Shown piece after piece: positions 12,201 through 23,000 of a DNA stretch of 64,000 nucleotides. Position 1 is the stretch's first letter. Each line of letters begins with the position of its first letter. The notes beneath the pieces are model-generated. The model saw nothing but the letters and a program-made list of their open reading frames with translations, was not told where the DNA came from and ran no database searches. The stretch is from Ulva prolifera (Eukaryota; Chlorophyta; Ulvophyceae; Ulvales; Ulvaceae), in assembly GCA_023078555.1 (NCBI GenBank), contig CM041198.1, positions 190,856-254,855 of the forward strand, written 5' to 3'. The position numbers were made by a program, and so were the translations under genes.

Positions 12201-12744
12201 GCGTGTACGAATACGCATATGTATGCCGCCTCCCACGCTTAGATGTCTATTCAACTTAATGCTATTGCATGACATCAGGCGTGGGCACGCAGACATCCAG
12301 GTTTCTGCTCGCAGAGACCATGCAACAGCACATGTGCAACCATCCCAAACACACAAGTACGCATACACCGAGACCGTGCGCATGTTCTATGGCTGGTGAC
12401 TACTCAGGCGTTGATTAGGAGATCAAGATTCATACCGAAAGCCATCTACCACTGCGCAGATCTAGCTCGGCTTGCCCTACAGCTTGATTACTGACTTCAT
12501 GGGATTCAGCATCGTTCATTCTGGCAATCGCTTGTGAACAAAGCTCCATGGATAACGGCCGAGGACATGTGTAGTCGGGATCATCAGCGTGGTACTGGTG
12601 AAGAACTCTTGCAGGATGTACCGGCAAAGCAGCCGCGCCATTGACAGCTAGTGCCATCGCATCCAGCAAGCGCTGTGGCATTGCGCCATGCTCCCACGTG
12701 ATCGCGACAAAAGAAACATCGTCGTCGTCAGAGTGTTCACACAT
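9210..12744 (-). CDS. Ulp1/SENP-type SUMO (or NEDD8) protease, C48 family
   Basis: These cysteine proteases process or remove SUMO or related modifiers. Seven exons fit by phase: 12744-12436, 11089-10923, 10432-10399, 10273-10182, 10056-9842 and 9418-9210 are firm in the domain, and the first exon start (ATG at 12744) is tentative. The model gives about 341 residues. The domain opens with GRWLS/DIAVNMYLAEVW, matching the family WLND..IN.Y motif, rebuilt across a 1,346-bp intron. RIHVFNTFFFSQLYSKRV, YLAVQRWTRK and DVLLIPVHENGIHWCLLVV follow, then ILYFDS and EQRDDDSCGVFMAAF. The catalytic set is complete: H183, D200, Q274 (six residues before Cys) and C280. The N-terminus has an acidic patch (HSDDDDVS). 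Introns and an intact active site suggest a host gene rather than a transposon passenger. Substrate choice cannot be read from sequence. Confidence 0.9.
11501..11551. repeat. 20-bp direct repeat, two units, 31-bp period
   Basis: The 20-mer beginning tgacagaagcattgc occurs at 11501-11520 and again at 11532-11551, inside the long protease intron. Confidence 0.9.
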
Positions 12745-15700
12745 GATGGCGTTTCAATATCATGCCTTCCGCTCGATGACGCCCTGCAGCGCGCTGGACA
12801 GGGCGCGGGCGACAATTCTGTGATACGGAATCGATTCTTCACAAAAGCCGCCCATACGCACACCACAACAAGTTTTTAAGCGTGCATATCCGCGTGCACC
12901 TCACCCAGCTGCGCTGATGGAATAGACATCTGACGAGTACGTTCCTACCTTGAAAGAGATGCTGCAGCCACCAACTGCCCGAAGAAGGCACACTGCTCTG
13001 CCCGCTGTACATACATAACTTGCTTGGCAACCTCGGGAACAGGTCATTCTGCATTCCGCTGTTGCGGCACACACGAGCGTGCTCGGCGTGCCGAGCCGGT
13101 TTCGCATGCAGATGCAGCCTCGTGGGCACTGCAGAGCACCGCCTTGGCATGCCATGATGCCACGGCATCGCAGTAAGGCATGCAGCTTGGGCACTAAGAA
13201 TTCACCTTGCCCTCGCGGGCCAGATCCTGCAGCATTGCATACCACGAAATACATGTTCTCGATGGCGGAAAGTTGCAGTTGCTGTAGCATCCATAACAGG
13301 GCTGCACATGGAACCTGAACATGGCTCCACGATGAAGTCCACACAAAATCACGAGAAGCAGGCCGTCGCGGTCGGATGGTCCCTGTGACACGCACACGGG
13401 GGCCCCGACAGGCTGAAGCTCCGGGCTAAGAGACTGGACAACATCCTGCATGCGTCACCAATTACATGCGCATCCAGAAATAATGTTATGATGTCGCCGC
13501 AGGGAGCTGCCCTGCATGTCCAGGGGAGAGCCGCTGTTGGGGTGCCCTGTTCGGGAGCCAAGTGCTGAGGCTGCAGCATGGCCTGGGCTGCGAGGGGGGG
13601 GGGGGGGGGGGGGGGGGGAAGTTGCGCTGGCTGCTTGCAGGGCAACTCTTAGAGGACGTGATAGCGGCATCGTCAGTGAGGGGGGAGGGTTCCTTTGTAC
13701 CATGAGGGCGAACGCGGGCGCCGCCAAGGCAAAACGGGGTGCTGCTATTGGAGGGGCCACGGAGCATGCAACGGGCCGGCGAGGTTGGGTGCAAACAAGC
13801 CACAGAGTCCGGTAGGGACACCAGTAACACTATCCCGAGAGCACATTCGGGTAGTTGCTGTTCAAGTGATGCCCTTTTCGGCCAGCTAAAGACCTGATTC
13901 AGCTCTGTCAACGTAGACAGCGGTACAAGTCAGATCCAGGACGGTCAACGCACAGGCTTGAGTTCGACCGCCAGAACACCTCATGTCTCTGTTTGCAATG
14001 CCATCAACACAATCACCCTCAACAGCAACACCCATCTTGCAGTTTCATGAGGAGCCAGTTCAATACAGGATACTGCAACATTCCTGAGATGGCACTGTTC
14101 TATGATCTGTGTCTCTTGCAATGTCTGAAGGCTTTGTCAAACTCGGAAACTGCAAATTGCGGTCGACCATGGGCATGCGCTCAGACTCAGCTGCAGGCTG
14201 TTGTTCATCATGTGCATAATGAATTGAACCCAGCTTCCAGAGTTACCAAATCCTCTACTGCACCCCGTGTGTAAAGTTGTGACGAAACCGCCTAGAGGCT
14301 CTGCATCGAAGGGCATCATCATGGGTGAAGCTGCACCGTTCATACTGGACAGCTCCTAGCTTATCCACATGCATCGGCATGGACGCACAACTCCTCACCG
14401 CCAAAGCTCAGGAGGCAAACACCCAGAATCGGCGAACAGCTGTGTATCTGGAGGAACGCAGTGCCGAAATTGAATGGTGTATACAGTACAGTCGAAATGG
14501 GAAGCGCTGGGGCCCTTGTGGGAGTGCGCAGCACTGCAGCGAGCATACGCGTGAGAACATGGACCGACACACGCGGACAGAGTTTGCCGTGATGGACACA
14601 ACGTAAGAAAACTTCGTACATGTGGGGGAAGGGTGTCGGAAATGGCGAGTCCTGCCCGTGCTCAAGATCTAGAATATTCTTTGCCCATACATCTGCATAC
14701 AGCTGCCCGGGCTCGACGTCCATATTGTGAATCTGAAGCGACCTGAAGCGCTACGAGAAGACAATATGGCCACCATGCATGTGCTCCGTAGCATCGTGTG
14801 AGGCTGTCAACCTTGAGGCGTGGGAACCGTCCGTGCACAGCGCTAGCTAGAGCATGAACCATGTATATACGGTAGCCGACGTTGCCATCACCACGCCATA
14901 TTATGAATTTTTAATCATACACAGTAGACCCCCCAAGATATTACTTTGTTGTGGCATTGAGTGCGCCGGCAATTCAAAGAACGCTTCGGCATACGTAGCA
15001 CAGTAATTTGCCAACTGACGCCCAGGGAAAATTGCGAATTCACATCACAAGGTGTTGTTCATTTAGAAACTGTACAGGGGCAATGAAATGCAACAACACT
15101 GTCTCGCTGCTACTGGCAACTCCGGATGCGATTAGCTGTGTTCAACGTCACCGATGCCTTTCAAAATTCGAATCTTGGACTTGCCGGATTGCTGCGCAAC
15201 GGTGCCACAGAGTCTGCTCGCGCTTCATGTTACATCAGTTGAACTGCAGCAAATCATGCAGCTTCACTTTAGTGCTGTCATGCTGCCGTCACTGTTTTGC
15301 AGCCATGCCCGAAGCCACGTTCGACACGAGAGCGTTGCAATTGCCGAGTGCTTAAGCTTGGTCTTCGAGCACATGTACTCAATGCTGGGTCCAGCCTTAT
15401 GAGCTCAGCTTGAAAACGTGGGGTTGGTATTTGCAGATATATGCACGCAAATGGCGCTCTTCATCCAATCTGCGCGTGCTATCTGTGGCATTTCGCTGCT
15501 GGTTGCGGTGCAAGCAGGTGCGCACTTCGACGCGGCAAGCTGCGCGCGGTGGTCGTCTTGGCACGAAGCCACGTCATGCAGCAAACGGAAATCGAACCGC
15601 TCGTCCTTCACAGGCATGCAGGCGTCGATGCAAGGCTTGTCATGAGACATGCGTTGTATTGGTCAGTACAAGCATCTTGACCTCCTTGTTGTAGGTACTG

Positions 15701-16095
15701 ATAGCACTCTGCAGGCCCTGCATATGCTGGTGTGGTGAGTCCCTAGCCGGAAAACCACGCATGCAGCTCTACAGTCAGCGTAGACCACACAGAACATCGC
15801 GTTCTGTTCGAGGCTTCTAGGTTCCTGAGCATGTGCTACAGCGATCGTCGTCGCCTTTTATGACAATGCTTTCCTGGCGGACATTGAAGCTGACATGCAG
15901 CTAAATGTTTGCAGTGTTAGTCGGGACACCGGTTTCATTCAAAAGGTTTGAAAGAGCTAGCGTGACCGTGTTACATGCTTGCCGGCACACGCGTGTATGG
16001 TAAAGTAGTAAAGGCGGCTAATGGAACAACGTTGGTATCAAATTAAGTCGTACAGCGCGACGCAGCGTCGGCCACTTGTGTGCTAATGCACTGCT
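12745..16095. other. 3.35-kb stretch without a firmly identified gene
   Basis: Several moderately long open frames occur on the minus strand (13911-13486, 13451-13194, 13395-12901, 14343-14137, 14723-14361). Some start plausibly, such as MNGAASPMMMPFDAEP at 14343 and MDVEPGQLYADVWAKN at 14723. They could be 5' exons of the Ulp1-type gene or of a separate gene, but I recognise no domain and cannot chain them by splice phase. Plus-strand frames near 15.0-15.7 kb are equally unrecognised. Confidence 0.35.
13594..13618. repeat. Homopolymer tract of 25 G
   Basis: An uninterrupted run of 25 G on the plus strand. On the minus strand it would read as poly-Pro. Its length may be unreliable because such runs are error-prone in sequencing and assembly. 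Confidence 0.95.
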
Positions 16096-19000
16096 ATGGG
16101 ACAGCAAGTTCGCTTCCAGTGTCCAGCTCTATATGTTGCAGTGCTGCAGCACGTCTCCCTCGCGACCGGCATCAAGCGACAATATCCTGCAGCATTTCAA
16201 ACGATTGCAGGAACGATCACGGTGACGAATCAGAGTTCGGCAGGATGCAAGGTGTCTGTTGGGGGCTCATCCAGCTCACTCTCGGTTGAAGTTGCGGCGG
16301 ATGCAGGTTTGCTCCACCGAACACCGTCCCTTGTGCACAGATTGCACTGCAATTCATGACCGGATAGCATTGCATACCACACCAACAGCTACATAATGCT
16401 GTGTGAATGTGTACCCTTTCAGCATTCTGCCGTTGCAGTACCTGCGGGTCGCAAGCATGTGGCTGATGCCAGAGGTGTTTCAGGTAACATGTGATCACAG
16501 TCCTGTTCAAATGATTTCTGTTGTAGTGCCGACTGTCGGTCTGCAAGCTTTCCTACACGTGTACCACCACACTGTTGTGGTGCTTGGGATGTCGATACTG
16601 CTTCTTTTGTATCTCTCAATATTGCTCTCGCCCTGCACATGTACGCCTATGTGTGCATCTTCGTCTGGGTCTTCAACGATTGGGCATGAACAGTTGAGAA
16701 GAAGCACAAGCTGGAATCCCGCTTTTGTCCATATCAACGATGGCCAAAACCGGAACATGACGGGGAAAAGCTTTTGCCCACATCAATGATGGGAATACTG
16801 ACAATTTTTATGTTATGCAGCTGCTAACGCCACAGCACATATCTGCGGAGGCACAAGGCCAGTTGCAGAAGTAAATGCTGTTGCAGAGGCCACAGCGTAT
16901 GCTGCAGCATCTGCAATTGCACATGCAACAGCTGATTGCTACGCTACAGGCAATGGCTCTTTCAAAGCCAATGGGCGCTCACGGGCAACTGCTGAGGCAT
17001 ATGCCTATGCCGAGGCCTTTGCAGGCATGTCCGTCATGCTCCCTGACGTATGCAATTAGACCTTGCCGAACATGCTAGGTTTTGGGTTTCACTTTCTGCA
17101 CTCCCGTCATTGGGCACTGCAGGGGTGTTTGCTGCTGGTTCGAGCCTCACTGGCAAACAGGTGGACTGATCATGCGTGTTGGTACTCGTGGCATACAGTA
17201 TGTCACACTGTTGCGCAGCAGGTCTCCTGGCCGCGCCAGGACTATGTGCAGATTGATTGCTAGATGTGGTCGCAGCTGTGCAGTTGTTGGAGTATAGATG
17301 CCCTGGTGCATTATGTTGGTACTGTGGTGCATGTGGTCCGTCCATGAGATGTGGATATGCTCCAGAATGTATCATTGCTATGCTCCTGCTTCTGTCTTGA
17401 AGGTGCAGTGCTGCTGCAGAGGGCACTGTGTCCGCATCAGTATGCGGCAAGTGCAGCGCAGCTGCCGAGTTCTTGGCCGAGTCATGGTCTGAAATTTTTT
17501 TGGAGGCTGTGGCCGAGGCTGAGGTTCATCTTGAGGGTGCTGCCGATGGAGACTCCATTCAAGCTGTGTCCAATGCCTTTGTCGAGGCTGTGGCTGATGC
17601 AACGGTTACTGCGTACGCTCAGGTATGTCACCCCCGACAAGATGCCGCTGCACACTGCTGTCGTGTAGTTGGGCCATTGGCAATCCATTGCTATCCCAGA
17701 ATTCTAATAGTTTGAGATTTTGGGTTGCACAATTGTCATGTTTTCAAGGGAACACAATGGTGCACGTAGACCAACGCAGCGCATCTCCTAGACCGACAGA
17801 AGCGTCGCTATAATCAGATCATGAGCTTAGATCGTGTTCATTCGATCATGTTCATAAGCTGTATGCTTGCATCTGCAGACAGATGTCAGGCAGAAACATA
17901 CATGATTTTTTTTTTACATGCATTGTACCGTGCTACATGCTTGATCAAATAAATAAACACGCCAGTCTTCAGCTGACATGTGTCGTGCTGTATTGCAGGT
18001 CATTGCGACTGCAACTGCGAGTGTGGATGCTGGCTGTGATGGCTCCATTCTTGGGGCTGTCATCACTGGAGATATAGATGATCCCGATGGTGTTGTGTGT
18101 GAAATCACTGTTGCTGGAAAAGACCAAAGCATTGCAGTTGGCGCCATCTCTGATGCTGCCGCTGACCTCGAGATCTTGACATGTGATGGGGCTATCGAAG
18201 TTGAGGTGGTCAGTGAGGTATTCACTCGGAAAGCAATTGGCCAGTGTCACATTCTACGCCTTTATGGAAGACGCATGGCAGCGTAAATGCACTGGTCATA
18301 AGTGAGGCGCTGCAAATCGCTGAGTTGTGCAAATTTTGCAGGCATACGGAAAGGCGATTGCAATTGCAATCTCCCAGGTTCTGCTCGACTGTTTTGTTCA
18401 AGGTCAGGGATACGCTTGTGCCCTGGGAGAGGCTGAAATAGAAACTGTTGCCACGGTATGAATCTTGCAAGTCTTGACAATCAGTGAGTCAATGTTTCAA
18501 AACGTATTATGTGGTTTACAAATAATTCTCATTGTACGTATGTTCATACCAAAGCTATGTGTACATGCATTCAGGCGACAGCAGAAGCATTTGCAACAGC
18601 TGCTGTGCAAGCTGTGACAGGCTGCGGTTGTTCTTTATCACACGATTCTTTGGCGGAGTCCCTTACAGAAGTCACAGTCGAAGCTGCATCAAATGCTTAT
18701 GGCAAGTCATGCACAGGTACGCATACATCGCTCCGCAGCAACAGTGAAAGCTGTCACGAATCACTGTTGTGAGGCAGTGTCGTCGAGAATATCGGGCAAT
18801 TTCTCGAAACTGACTTCATACTTAACGGCATGTTTGCAGGTTCACATTCGCACTTTGAAATCAACGACTTGTCCCGAGATGTGGCAGCTGCATCACTGTC
18901 GGCAGTTAGCAAAGTCATCATCAAGGTGTGAATTGAAGCTTACACCTTTCATGTCATTGGTCTACCGTTGCTAAGCCTACACCACCCCATTCCATTGTGC

Positions 19001-19302
19001 ATGCAAAAAATGTATGAATACACTGGTATCAATCAAACGTTCGTAACGCTGTGCAGGCTATCGCTGATGGTGACAAATGTTCTGCTGAAATTTCAACAGA
19101 CACTGACACAGGTGCAACAGCTTGTACAGACTGTGTTGGAAAGTGGAAAAAGTGCGGCGGCAAGGGCATCCCCAAGGTTTTGGCCTGCTGTGACAACAAC
19201 TTTTCTTGCTACAAGGCCAACAAAAACTACATGCAGTGCCGCCGCGATGGTGGTCGTATCAGATCCAGCTGGGATGGATCGATCGTGCAATGTGAAACCT
19301 AG
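16096..19302 (+). CDS. Ala-rich, Cys-containing repeat protein with C-terminal CBM1-like domain
   Basis: Nine exons chain in consistent phase: 16096-16306, 16439-16483, 16821-17024, 17420-17622, 17999-18217, 18342-18455, 18575-18716, 18840-18925 and 19057-19302. They give about 489 residues. The start at 16096 is tentative and no clear signal peptide is visible, so an upstream exon may exist. The body is built of loose repeats in which Ala occupies every second position (AEATAYAAASAIAHATADC, AEAYAYAEAFAE, AQVIATATASVDAGC, GKAIAIAISQV, ATAEAFATAAVQAV), each followed by one or a few Cys. The last exon carries CTDCVGKWKKCGGKG, then CCDNNFSCYKANKNYMQC. This Cys/aromatic pattern resembles the fungal-type cellulose-binding module CBM1. 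I infer a secreted or cell-wall protein. I do not recognise the Ala-rich part. One intron (17025-17419) appears to use a GC donor. Confidence 0.72.
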
Positions 19303-20060
19303 GCCTGAGCCACCTGACACGTTCACATGAGAGTCACCAAAACGGACTTTTGTCCTGGTTGTCGCTGATGAACGACTAGTCATACACCAAGAAAGTATGA
19401 CATCCCTTTCTGACATGCTCTGCTGCATTGTCTACATGGTAGAACTACAGAGTAAGGGTGGTTGGTAAGGCCAACTGCTCTCATCAAATCAGGCTTCCTT
19501 GCATGCGGCTGCCTTTGCTTGCTTTGCTACAGACCAGCTCATTCAGCTGCGGGCTGGGATTACCGAGGATGTATCGTTTGAATGTAACAACGTGTCTTAT
19601 GCGCCAAGCATCTGACCCCAGCTGATGTTGACGTTGCAAAGCGACAGTCGCTGCTTTTGACCGTGTCTGCAAAATTGCTTGGGAAGTGGAGATTGTCGCA
19701 TTTTATGCCCGATGCGAATTTCAAGACGCAGGATTCTCCTGACGCCACAGCCTTAACTTCCCCGGAACAACTCGGTTTGAGTGTATACACAGAGCGATGC
19801 AAGTGTAGGAGCTGCCTTGAAATACATGCAGAAATGCACACGGGTTGGTCTGTTGTGTTTGATTGAGTCACTGTCGTTCAAACACGTGTCACACAAACAC
19901 CACTGGTTCCCATTCGTGTTCCTGCTAACAACGGTTTCGTGAGCTCCGCCAGATTACATCAATCTATACTGCACCAACGCAAATGAAACACCATGAGTAC
20001 GCGATGAGAAGGTGGGGAAGATGCTGCGATCATATCGTTGAATATCGTTGGCCCTGTGCG
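19303..20060. other. Convergent intergenic region with poly(A) signals
   Basis: This is the 3' flank of the Ala-rich gene (TGTAA at 19583-19587, 281 nt past the stop) and of eIF2B epsilon (TGTAA on the minus strand at 19954-19958, 103 nt past its stop). I see no other gene. Confidence 0.45.
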
Positions 20061-23000
20061 CTAACTCTCATTGCTGCTCGATTCACCTTCGCCATCGTCA
20101 TCATCTTCGTCGCTCTCTTCTTCACTATCCTCCTCCTTCAGAATGTTCAAGAACTGCTGTGCATGCCTCAGGAATTCCTGCAGAAAGCCGAAATGTGCGT
20201 GTTGCACGATTACCACTTGCCCAAGCGCACAGCACACGCCTACGTCAGGCGGCACTATGTGCATGCAGGATACACAGCAAGAACCACAAACTCCTGACAT
20301 CGGTTCAGAAAATTGACCAGCCATTGACATGGTAAGATCATGATTTGCAGAAATTGCTGTGCTTGCATGACTTTCGCGGTCGGCGTTGCACACAACCTTC
20401 TCTTACCTGTTCATCCTCGTCGTCTTGCAGCTTCTGAGCTTCCCACTCCAGAAACACTTCCTCCCTGATGATGTCTAGCTCGTACAGCTCGTACAACACA
20501 TTGCTGAAGATCGGCACAAACAGCGCACCCGCCCCCGGCACCTGCTCAAACAAACCCCGCCGCGCGCAATACTCCTCCAGGGTCAGCAGCAGCTCAAACT
20601 GGTCGTTGTCGTCGTGCAGAAACTTCTGCAGCGTTGGCGCCCACACTACGAGGGTGCACTTGAAGCTGGTCAGCAGCTGCACGGACCCTTCGTTTGTGCA
20701 CACTACAGGCTGCTCACTTGCAAACAGCCCATGGAACGCTGACGCGACTGCAGGTGAAGGAGTCGTCTGGAGGTCCATAAGCGTCGTGAGCACGTACCTC
20801 GCACAGTCCGCAAACGTCCGCACCTCTGCACCCGCAAACACGCCTGTCAGGCACACGTGTACCTCACATATGCCGTCGCCACACACGCGACTTACCACCA
20901 GCACAGACGCCCAGTCGGGGCCCACCGTGCCCAGCACAAGCAGGCTCCCGAGTACCATACCGCGGTTTTGGCTGCTTCAAAATCCGAAGTGCCAGTTGTG
21001 GTGAAGGACGGGGTGTATTTTGCAGGCAGGAGGTACTGCCCATGCCGCGCATGCACGGCGTCCAATGCATGTCCAATGCTGCCATGCAGACGAAGGGAGG
21101 TTGAGGGCACAGAGAGCGTGCGTTGCTGCTTACCTGCGATTTTGAGGCCATTGAGTTCGATGACAGCATTCTCTGTCATGCTGGAGGTCGCAGTGTTGCT
21201 CTCCTCAGCAAGCAGCATTGTCCGCAGCAGCGTCTCCTGCACCTCGCGCTGAAAGACCGCCTCCGGGCTCATGCTGCGCTCCGCCGCCCCGGCATCGTCC
21301 TCTTCCGCGCTTTGCCCAGATTCGGCTTGCATGCTGAGGAGCTTGGCGCGCTGTGATGCGACCTCAGCAGTCGGCAGCTCCACTGACGTGAGCATGTCAC
21401 GCTCACTTGGCTGCGAGGCCTGCTGTGCGAAGTAGTCAAATCCAGCTCCATTCCCGACGACAGCGCTGTCGAATGAGACATTGCTGGCACCCTGTGTGCG
21501 CACCTGGTCTGCAGCCTGCACAGAACAGCCGTGTGTGCACACATGCACACTGGAAACGAGAGAAGGCTAGACTGCAAGCCACAATTCGCTGCGACTGGGG
21601 GACATGATATCCGAAGCAGCTCTGCTGCCGAGCCATATGAGCTATCATTCACTCCCATATCACCATCGATCACGCCGCACATGGCTTCCACAGCTCGCTA
21701 TCTCGAGATATGTGCGATCCAAACGATACGACAGGATCGGCGAGGCCTCGCTCCCGGCCAGGCTGGCGCAGCAGAGTGCCTACGTCGACTGCGCTGCCTC
21801 TCTCAGGGCAGAATCAGCGCCGAACAGGCCGGCGGACGGATAGTGGGGTGCTGGGCAGGTCAGGGACACAGGCCGCACCGCGAGAGTGCTGGGAGCTGGG
21901 CAGTACGAGCGCTGCTCCTCACTGCCGCTGTCGTCGTCAAGCCCGCTTCGGGATCGGATGCGACCAGAGCTGCCATCGGCCTCGCTGGCGCTGTCATTCA
22001 GGCTGCACAGCGTGATGCGCGCATGCCTTGGGACGGTGTGGGCTGGCCCGACCACACACTTGTAGCTCACTACGGCCCCCTCACTGACTATTGCATCGTG
22101 GCCGATGGTCGCACCATTGCAAACAATTGCTCTCCGCACTTGGGCTCCTGTACCGGCAGACCTCTTGCAGTCAAACTGTATGGATGTGAAGCGCCTACAC
22201 AGCATGATGGTGCGCACAGAAGCGGGTGGCTGGTGCAGATCAGTATTTAAATTGTCGGCGATAAATCGCTTATAAGTAGGGCTGGCCTATACCGGTTTAA
22301 GGGTTTATACCGGTATATGGGTATAGGGTATATATATACCGGTATGAGTTCAAAATCGACAGAATAAGGGGTACAATCTCGATATGTCGGTATACCCTTG
22401 AGAGGGGTATATTCAGGCTGCGATATACCCTTGCAGAACATTATTCCCCCCAGCAACGAGGGCATAGTGGGACTGCGGAGCCTACCAGTGCATTAAATAT
22501 CTGTGGATCTGTTCTTGAGGCGACTCCATGCGATACTGTGACATCAGACACGATGAACATCCGTGCTAGTCGTCAGCGATGCACAGAGGAGATTGAAAGC
22601 GATCCGCAGTCCGCAATTCACTTCAACAATATTTCTTTGTCGTCTGGTAAGTTGTGCGTAAGATACTGCCAGTCCTGTCGTCCAAAGCGAAGCCTGGATC
22701 GGCTTGGACCTGGCTGAGCGGTGTCGAGGTCCAAGTGTCCCCACACACGCATTCAAGTTAGCATGCAGTCATGTGGGCAAGGTTGTCAGCTCGGCAGCCC
22801 AAGGTTGCCTGCTCGGCGTCAGCTCGGCAGCCCGTCGAAGTGTCATGCGAATGACCACACACTCGGGCACAAGTCGCACAGCTCACGTTAAAAGAAGAGC
22901 TGCGAAGTCAAGTGAGCCCTCTTGCGTTAATCACAACGAAGTATGCCATTTGTGCTTCTGGTTGCTGTGTACGTGCACTACGGCCAGTAGCATCGATCGC

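Noticed and set aside
16500-16700. Plus-strand frame containing FLHVYHHTVVVL, like the HxxHH box of ELO fatty-acid elongases
   Set aside because: No other elongase motif or membrane-helix pattern is present upstream or downstream, and the frame lies inside an intron (16484-16820) of the Ala-rich gene model. It may be chance or a tiny relic; a profile search with the ELO family would decide.
21531-22250. 239-codon plus-strand open frame
   Set aside because: It is antisense to eIF2B epsilon exons and an intron, whose minus-strand protein match is clear.
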